18,296 nt of DNA from Candidatus Poseidoniaceae archaeon (GTDB lineage Archaea; Thermoplasmatota; Poseidoniia; Poseidoniales; Poseidoniaceae): positions 1 to 18,296 of the forward strand of contig CASICT010000029.1 in NCBI GenBank assembly GCA_949373265.1, given 5' to 3'. The translations under genes and the position numbers were made by a program. Positions 14,260 to 18,296 of the stretch are shown piece by piece; the first letter of the stretch is position 1, and each line of letters starts with the position of its first letter. The notes under the pieces are model-generated. The model was not told where the DNA came from and did no database searches. It was given only the letters and a program-made list of their open reading frames with translations.

Positions 14260-15783
14260 TTAACTTGAACAAGATAACATGGAACAACCCACACGGTTTC
14301 TAGCCCATTCTGGTCGCTTTTGATACCACTCACTTTCATGAACTTCATGTTCATCATAGGGCGTTTTTAATACTTCAAACATCAATTCACAAATTGAGTA
14401 GTCTTCTTTTTCAGCTGCATCAATTGCTAACTGTACCATCCAGTTCCTAAGGACATACTTTGGATTATTATTACGCATCTCTTCTCTGTCAGGATTACCT
14501 GAAACTCTATGCCACCACTTCTCAAGCCAGGTATTCCATTCATCGACTGGAATCTTTTCTGTTTCGTAAAATGCAGAATGTAAATGTCCAATCTCGGGTT
14601 TGGAAATCGAACACAATTCTCTGAAAAATATAGTCATGTCAGTTTCGATTCTTTGTAGTAATTCATTCAATTCACGAACTATTTCACCATCGCTTTCTTT
14701 GAATTCTTTAAGACCGAGTTTTGCGGCCCACATCCTGTCGTTTTGCATGTCATAACTTGAAATATAGAATTCAAGGACCTCATGCAACCTTTCAGGCTCT
14801 TCCATTAAAGGCGATAATGATTCCAACATTCTTGCTAGGTTCCAGGCTGCAATCTGTGGCTGGCTTCCAAACCGATATCGACGATGCGATGAATCTGTAG
14901 TATTGGGTGTCCAGCCTGGATTGTAATCTTCAATCCAACCATATGGCCCATAGTCAATAGTCAAACCATGTATGGACATGTTATCGGTATTCATTACTCC
15001 ATGAACAAATCCCACCCTCATCCAGTGAGCGACCATAACAGCAGTATCCTCTGCTATTTTCTTAGTCCATGCAATAATTCCGTTATCATCATTTACGTTA
15101 TGATTTGGGAAATGGTTTTTGATAGTGTGGTCAACCAAAGTTTTGAGTGTCTCTTTATCCCCCATCAATGAATGAATTTGGAAACTACCGAACCGTATGA
15201 AACTAGGAGCAACTCTGCATACGACTGCCCCGTGCTCGAGTTTCCTATTTCCGTCATACATCATGTCCCTCATTACATCTTCACCGGTTGTAACAAGAGA
15301 TAGTGCCCTAGTTGTGGGTACCCCTAGATGGTGCATTGCTTCACTGCACAAGAACTCTCGAATTGATGATCTAAGAACAGCCTTGCCATCTGCAAATCGT
15401 GAGTAAGGTGTTTGTCCTGCACCTTTCAATTGCATTTCAAGAACGCCGGAATCTGTTTCAACTTCCCCTAGTGTAATTGCCCTTCCATCACCAAGTTGTC
15501 CCGCCCAGTTTCCAAATTGGTGGCCACCATACCTTTGGGCATATGTGTCCATTCCCGTAACAATTTCACCACCACCTAGAGTATTTTGTTCACCTTTGTC
15601 AATACCCAATTTAGCAGCCATTTCATTAGACCATAATCTCAATTTGGCATTCGGCGCATGAGTTGGTAATACTCTAGACCAGCACACATTAGGAACTTGT
15701 CTAGCAGGTCCACCAACTTGGGGGTCTCCGGGTGTTTCGCTAACGAAACGGTTGAGCCACTTCAAGGATGAGAGCGTGCCCAT
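14260..15783 (-). CDS. selO: SelO/YdiU family protein adenylyltransferase (pseudokinase)
   Basis: This 507-residue protein belongs to the SelO family, protein-kinase-like enzymes that bind ATP upside-down and transfer AMP to Ser/Thr/Tyr of target proteins, linked to redox stress. Characteristic blocks are RYGGHQFGNWAGQLGDGRA, the long conserved stretch from QLKGAGQTPYSRFADGKAVLRSS to the SEAMHHLGVPTTRAL region, and VHGVMNTDNMSIHGLTIDYGPYGW, which includes the metal-binding Asn and Asp. The C-terminus ends in LSCSS, so a Cys stands where eukaryotic SelO carries selenocysteine, as in bacterial YdiU. The length is a little above E. coli YdiU. It is transcribed divergently from the EF-hand gene. 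A TATA-like AATATAA lies about 40 nt before the start. Confidence 0.95.
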   Translation of the reverse strand: MGTLSSLKWLNRFVSETPGDPQVGGPARQVPNVCWSRVLPTHAPNAKLRLWSNEMAAKLGIDKGEQNTLGGGEIVTGMDTYAQRYGGHQFGNWAGQLGDGRAITLGEVETDSGVLEMQLKGAGQTPYSRFADGKAVLRSSIREFLCSEAMHHLGVPTTRALSLVTTGEDVMRDMMYDGNRKLEHGAVVCRVAPSFIRFGSFQIHSLMGDKETLKTLVDHTIKNHFPNHNVNDDNGIIAWTKKIAEDTAVMVAHWMRVGFVHGVMNTDNMSIHGLTIDYGPYGWIEDYNPGWTPNTTDSSHRRYRFGSQPQIAAWNLARMLESLSPLMEEPERLHEVLEFYISSYDMQNDRMWAAKLGLKEFKESDGEIVRELNELLQRIETDMTIFFRELCSISKPEIGHLHSAFYETEKIPVDEWNTWLEKWWHRVSGNPDREEMRNNNPKYVLRNWMVQLAIDAAEKEDYSICELMFEVLKTPYDEHEVHESEWYQKRPEWARNRVGCSMLSCSS

Positions 15784-15927
15784 GGTGCAATCAGGAGTGT
15801 CTCTGCTTTCAAACTGTGGTTATATTCATTCATATCAATCTTAATCACTATCGTAGTCTATAATTGATGAACACTATTATTTCAGCAGGGCGAAAGTGTT
15901 TAGTGAATCCTTCTGTTGTTTGAAAAC

Positions 15928-16212
15928 ATGGCAGGCAGTGGAGCGGACAAGTTGAACTTCAAAAAATTCATGAAAAGTGTTGTTTTAGCAATGAAAGAGC
16001 AAAACATCACAGTTGAACAATTATTTTCACAAATGGATACTGACATGGACGGTAAAATAAACGGTCCAGAGTTACACAAAGGCCTCAACAACCTTGCAGG
16101 AGAGTATTTATCACCTGGACAAATTTCTACAATAATTCAGTCGATGGACGCTGATTCTGATAATCGTATTAACATGACAGAGCTACGTTCTGCTATTGAT
16201 CGAGCAAAGTAA
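15928..16212 (+). CDS. Small EF-hand calcium-binding protein
   Basis: This 94-residue protein contains a pair of canonical EF-hands. Loop 1 is DTDMDGKINGPE (37-48), with Asp at positions 1, 3 and 5, Gly at 6 and Glu at 12. Loop 2 is DADSDNRINMTE (74-85), with the same acidic ligands and Asn at position 6. Helices flank each loop, as in calmodulin-like half molecules. There is no signal peptide, so it is probably cytosolic. ATG 15928 is preferred over TTG 15916; a weak TATA-like TTTAGTGA sits 25-26 nt before it. It could sense or buffer calcium, but its partner is unknown. Its stop lies six bases before a structured intergenic element. Confidence 0.88.
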   Translation: MAGSGADKLNFKKFMKSVVLAMKEQNITVEQLFSQMDTDMDGKINGPELHKGLNNLAGEYLSPGQISTIIQSMDADSDNRINMTELRSAIDRAK

Positions 16213-16217
16213 ATTTG

Positions 16218-16305
16218 TAGTAAATAGTGGAGCAAGCGTGTACAAACGGGCGACCCCTCGCCCACTCCGGAAACGCTTACTCCGTTCTCCGGAGCAAATT
16301 TACTA
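16218..16305. ncRNA. Candidate structured RNA or 3'-end element (strand unknown)
   Basis: Three nested pairings fill the gap between convergent genes. The outer 8-bp stem is TAGTAAAT (16218-16225) with ATTTACTA (16298-16305). The middle stem is GGAGCAAGCGT (16229-16239) with ACGCTTACTCC (16273-16283), with one C-A mismatch in 11. The apical hairpin is GGGCGA (16248-16253) with TCGCCC (16258-16263) around CCCC. CTCCGG at 16265-16270 could also pair with CCGGAG at 16289-16294, a possible pseudoknot. I count 44 G/C in the 70 bases 16226-16295, well above the surroundings. No coding frame or known RNA family is recognised. It may be an independent RNA, a 3' UTR element of the EF-hand gene or a two-way terminator. 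Confidence 0.45.
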
Positions 16306-16327
16306 ACCAATTGCCTCTTATTAGGTT

Positions 16328-16364
16328 GAGGATAGATTAATTCTCTGAAAAACAATCTATCTTC
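16328..16364 (-). terminator. Stem-loop at the 3' end of the secreted repeat-protein gene
   Basis: GAGGATAGATT (16328-16338) pairs with AATCTATCTTC (16354-16364) over 11 bp with one G-T, around a 15-base loop. It overlaps the TAG stop of the minus-strand gene. The location suggests a terminator or mRNA 3'-end stabiliser. Confidence 0.4.
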
Positions 16365-18270
16365 GATTAGAATTATTCTTGAATTCAACCATGTCCGAAT
16401 GCATATCTCCCTTCAGCGATTCTTGATTGAACATTTTGTTGTGGATAAATCCAACAGCAAGGCCTACTCCTAAAGTTATAGCTATACTCAAACCTGCTAA
16501 GTAGGTCAATGCTTGCTTCAGAGTGCCAGAACTCATTTGGTCACTGCTATCCACTTCCTCAGCCATTGCCAAAATACTTTCATCAGCAATAACAATCGTC
16601 AGATTTTCATTGTATTGCTCTCCCCCTACCCCAACCGATGTGATTGATAAATGGTATACCTTTGAGTCCCATTCAGAACAATCAGTGGTAACAGTTCCAT
16701 AGCCGGCTTCTGGTGTATAATTCAAAAGTATGTTGGCTGAACTTGTCTCTAAGATTCTGATTACAGATGTGTTTCTATCGTCCATTGTTGTAATGATAAT
16801 AGCGCATGGCATTCGGTTAAGATTTGCATCTAGTGGCCACTGGTTCTGATTTCCAAAATTGTCTGTAAATTGGTTTTCTTGGTAAACTGCTATTGTCAAA
16901 TTTACGTTTACTGGTTCTTGGGGTTCAAATATGGTGTTGTTACCATCTTCATTACCGTCCTCAGTCTCATTTCCTTCCCCTGTATTGTTACCATCTTCAT
17001 TACCGTCCTCAGTCTCATTTCCTTCCCCTGTATCGTTTCCAGATTGCGAACTATTTTCAGGTGCAGTGACATTTAGCCAATGATCATCCTCGTCACCATG
17101 GCCAAAATAACTGGTATATTCAACCTGAAATAGATGAGTACCGATTTCATAATTGGAACAATCAATCATCATAACACCTGGTTCAATAAAGTCCAGAACA
17201 AGCCAATCGATTCCTGGTTCATAATAATAATCATAAACATAATCTTCTGCTGCATTAACACCGCTTACCGAATGCCACTTCTCGTGTAGTGTGTCACTCA
17301 CGGTGACTTCTACGCTACATTCCTCGCCTTCAATAACCTCATCTTCTCCACTAACTTCAAGATCAGGATCTACGATGAAATCACCTTCAAAAGTAACTAT
17401 CATATTTCCAAAATTACCATTGTCTGAATCACCTTCATTTTCGTTATCAAGAACATTTACCCAAATGGTTGCGCTATAGTCTCCTTCGACCCAAGGATAG
17501 ACGGTGAAAACAGTGTCAGGGTCCATTTGCGTACCAATGATGTTTCTGTGTTGGATCATCGATTCAACTCTTTGATCAGGACCTGTGACATTCAAGATTG
17601 CCGTAATTTGGACAACCAATGTATCATTGCCACCATAATCTGCATCATAATCAGCATAGAAGACGTCATATGTGCCATCACCATTGAGATCATCTTGAAT
17701 TAGTTGGGTATTTTCAACAGCTGTAGTAATGAATACATTCGTATTCTCGTCATGGTCTGAATTAGAAACAATTTCCGTATTCGAAAGGGAATGTGTGGTG
17801 ATGCTCGTTGATAATAGAAGTATACAGATTACCAATAGAAGTCCAAGAATACCGTAGTGGTATTCATCTTCGTCACCATAATGTCCTTCTGTTTCGTCTT
17901 CTTCAATAGCAGAGAACATTCCTCTACCTTTAACACCAAGAAAAACCCCAAGGATAATTGCAAAAATTAATGTTATACTAAAAGCAGGTGTTCCTACTTC
18001 ACCCTGAATTTTGTCGGAAACTTCCCCTGTTGCAGGGCAGCCTTGATTTCCAGAGTTTGCGATATCGATACATCCATCACCATTTGGCATTACTGGATTA
18101 TCTCCAAAGCCATCACCATCTGTGTCATTCCATTGTTGGTCATCACTAGGGAATTTATCATCCTCATCATCATATCCATCACCGTCACTATCTGCTGCGA
18201 TTACGCCTCCCAACAAGAGTAATGAGATACTGAGTATAGTGAGAAATACCAATGGACGTGTTCTGCTCAT
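16357..18270 (-). CDS. Large secreted/membrane-anchored acidic protein with thrombospondin type 3 calcium repeats
   Basis: This is a 637-residue exported protein of unknown function. An N-terminal signal peptide (1-26, ending VIAA) is followed by TSP3-like calcium-binding repeats (27-59: DSDGDGYDDEDD and NDTDGDGFGDNP). Hydrophobic segments lie at about 97-115 and 144-162, then a long Asp/Glu/Asn-rich region that looks like beta-sandwich domains with paired cysteines. Next come an acidic Gly-Asn-Glu linker with a perfect duplication, another beta-rich domain, a membrane helix at about 588-610 and a basic C-terminal tail (NNSNRR). Many NxT/NxS sequons suggest N-glycosylation. No archaeosortase-type PGF signal is seen at the C-terminus. 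Multi-domain Asp-rich proteins with such repeats are common in marine planktonic euryarchaea. ATG 18270 gives the signal peptide directly. Confidence 0.82.
   Translation of the reverse strand: MSRTRPLVFLTILSISLLLLGGVIAADSDGDGYDDEDDKFPSDDQQWNDTDGDGFGDNPVMPNGDGCIDIANSGNQGCPATGEVSDKIQGEVGTPAFSITLIFAIILGVFLGVKGRGMFSAIEEDETEGHYGDEDEYHYGILGLLLVICILLLSTSITTHSLSNTEIVSNSDHDENTNVFITTAVENTQLIQDDLNGDGTYDVFYADYDADYGGNDTLVVQITAILNVTGPDQRVESMIQHRNIIGTQMDPDTVFTVYPWVEGDYSATIWVNVLDNENEGDSDNGNFGNMIVTFEGDFIVDPDLEVSGEDEVIEGEECSVEVTVSDTLHEKWHSVSGVNAAEDYVYDYYYEPGIDWLVLDFIEPGVMMIDCSNYEIGTHLFQVEYTSYFGHGDEDDHWLNVTAPENSSQSGNDTGEGNETEDGNEDGNNTGEGNETEDGNEDGNNTIFEPQEPVNVNLTIAVYQENQFTDNFGNQNQWPLDANLNRMPCAIIITTMDDRNTSVIRILETSSANILLNYTPEAGYGTVTTDCSEWDSKVYHLSITSVGVGGEQYNENLTIVIADESILAMAEEVDSSDQMSSGTLKQALTYLAGLSIAITLGVGLAVGFIHNKMFNQESLKGDMHSDMVEFKNNSNRR
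16937..17032. repeat. Perfect 48-bp tandem duplication inside the secreted protein gene
   Basis: Positions 16937-16984 and 16985-17032 are identical over 48 bp. This is in frame and encodes two copies of a 16-residue unit (GEGNETEDGNEDGNNT in one phase) in the linker. Identity at the DNA level indicates a recent duplication or slippage. Confidence 0.95.
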
Positions 18271-18296
18271 GAATGCCCATGCTACGATTTACCTAT

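Noticed and set aside
16218..16309. tRNA-like ends: 7-8 bp acceptor-like stem followed by ACCA
   Set aside because: No T-loop consensus (TTCRANY with flanking G-C closing a 5-bp stem), no D-arm pattern and a four-base apical loop instead of an anticodon loop. The CCA match is probably chance.
16357..16520. C-terminus of the secreted protein as an archaeosortase sorting signal
   Set aside because: It has a helix and basic tail, but the tail is about 27 residues long and no PGF/PEF-type motif precedes the helix. It looks like an ordinary membrane anchor.
1..18296. CRISPR array, insertion sequence, integrase, or rRNA/tRNA genes
   Set aside because: No spaced direct repeats, transposase or integrase motifs, rRNA segments or tRNA cloverleafs were found by reading both strands.

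Overview
The window most resembles a planktonic euryarchaeon of the Marine Group II (Poseidoniales) or a close relative. This is inference from content, not a marker-gene placement. The supporting signs are: archaeal TATA-like boxes centred 24-27 nt before start codons, implying leaderless mRNAs; an archaeosortase; a polyprenol/phytol-kinase-like membrane protein; a secreted Asp-rich protein with thrombospondin type 3 repeats and many N-glycosylation sequons; and a large complement of bacterial-looking metabolic genes (RibA, SelO, a fatty-acid oxidation operon). The DNA is moderately AT-rich and densely coding.

Layout. (1) 2-775: the 3' part of a DEAD-box RNA helicase with a DbpA-type RNA-binding tail, convergent with an archaeosortase-family membrane protein (776-1723). 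(2) 1800-3631: a tight plus-strand operon of TusA-like sulfur carrier, GTP cyclohydrolase II, OsmC-like protein and a methyltransferase whose true start appears to be non-canonical or disrupted by one base. (3) 3640-4671: a membrane fatty acid hydroxylase/sterol desaturase with its own promoter. (4) 4780-12216: a minus-strand beta-oxidation operon, in transcription order thiolase, 3-hydroxyacyl-CoA dehydrogenase/enoyl-CoA hydratase fusion, acyl-CoA dehydrogenase, membrane-anchored alpha/beta hydrolase, and an acyl-CoA-binding-protein/short-chain-dehydrogenase fusion. (5) 12345-14197: FMN reductase, an unknown 119-residue protein, a CTP-dependent-kinase-like membrane protein and a small membrane protein. 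(6) 14260-18270: SelO pseudokinase, a small EF-hand protein, a structured intergenic element, and a large secreted/membrane protein with calcium-binding repeats.

How they fit together. The operon in (4) encodes all four core steps of beta-oxidation, plus a hydrolase that could release or process acyl groups and a fused domain that should bind acyl-CoA. No acyl-CoA synthetase, ETF or regulator gene lies in the window. First genes of transcripts look leaderless (TATA about 25 nt upstream), while operon-internal genes use Shine-Dalgarno sequences and stop/start overlaps.

The most notable items are the ACBP-SDR fusion inside an archaeal beta-oxidation operon; a nested three-stem structure with 63% GC core at 16218-16305 between two convergent calcium-binding-protein genes; the archaeosortase; and the anomalous methyltransferase start.
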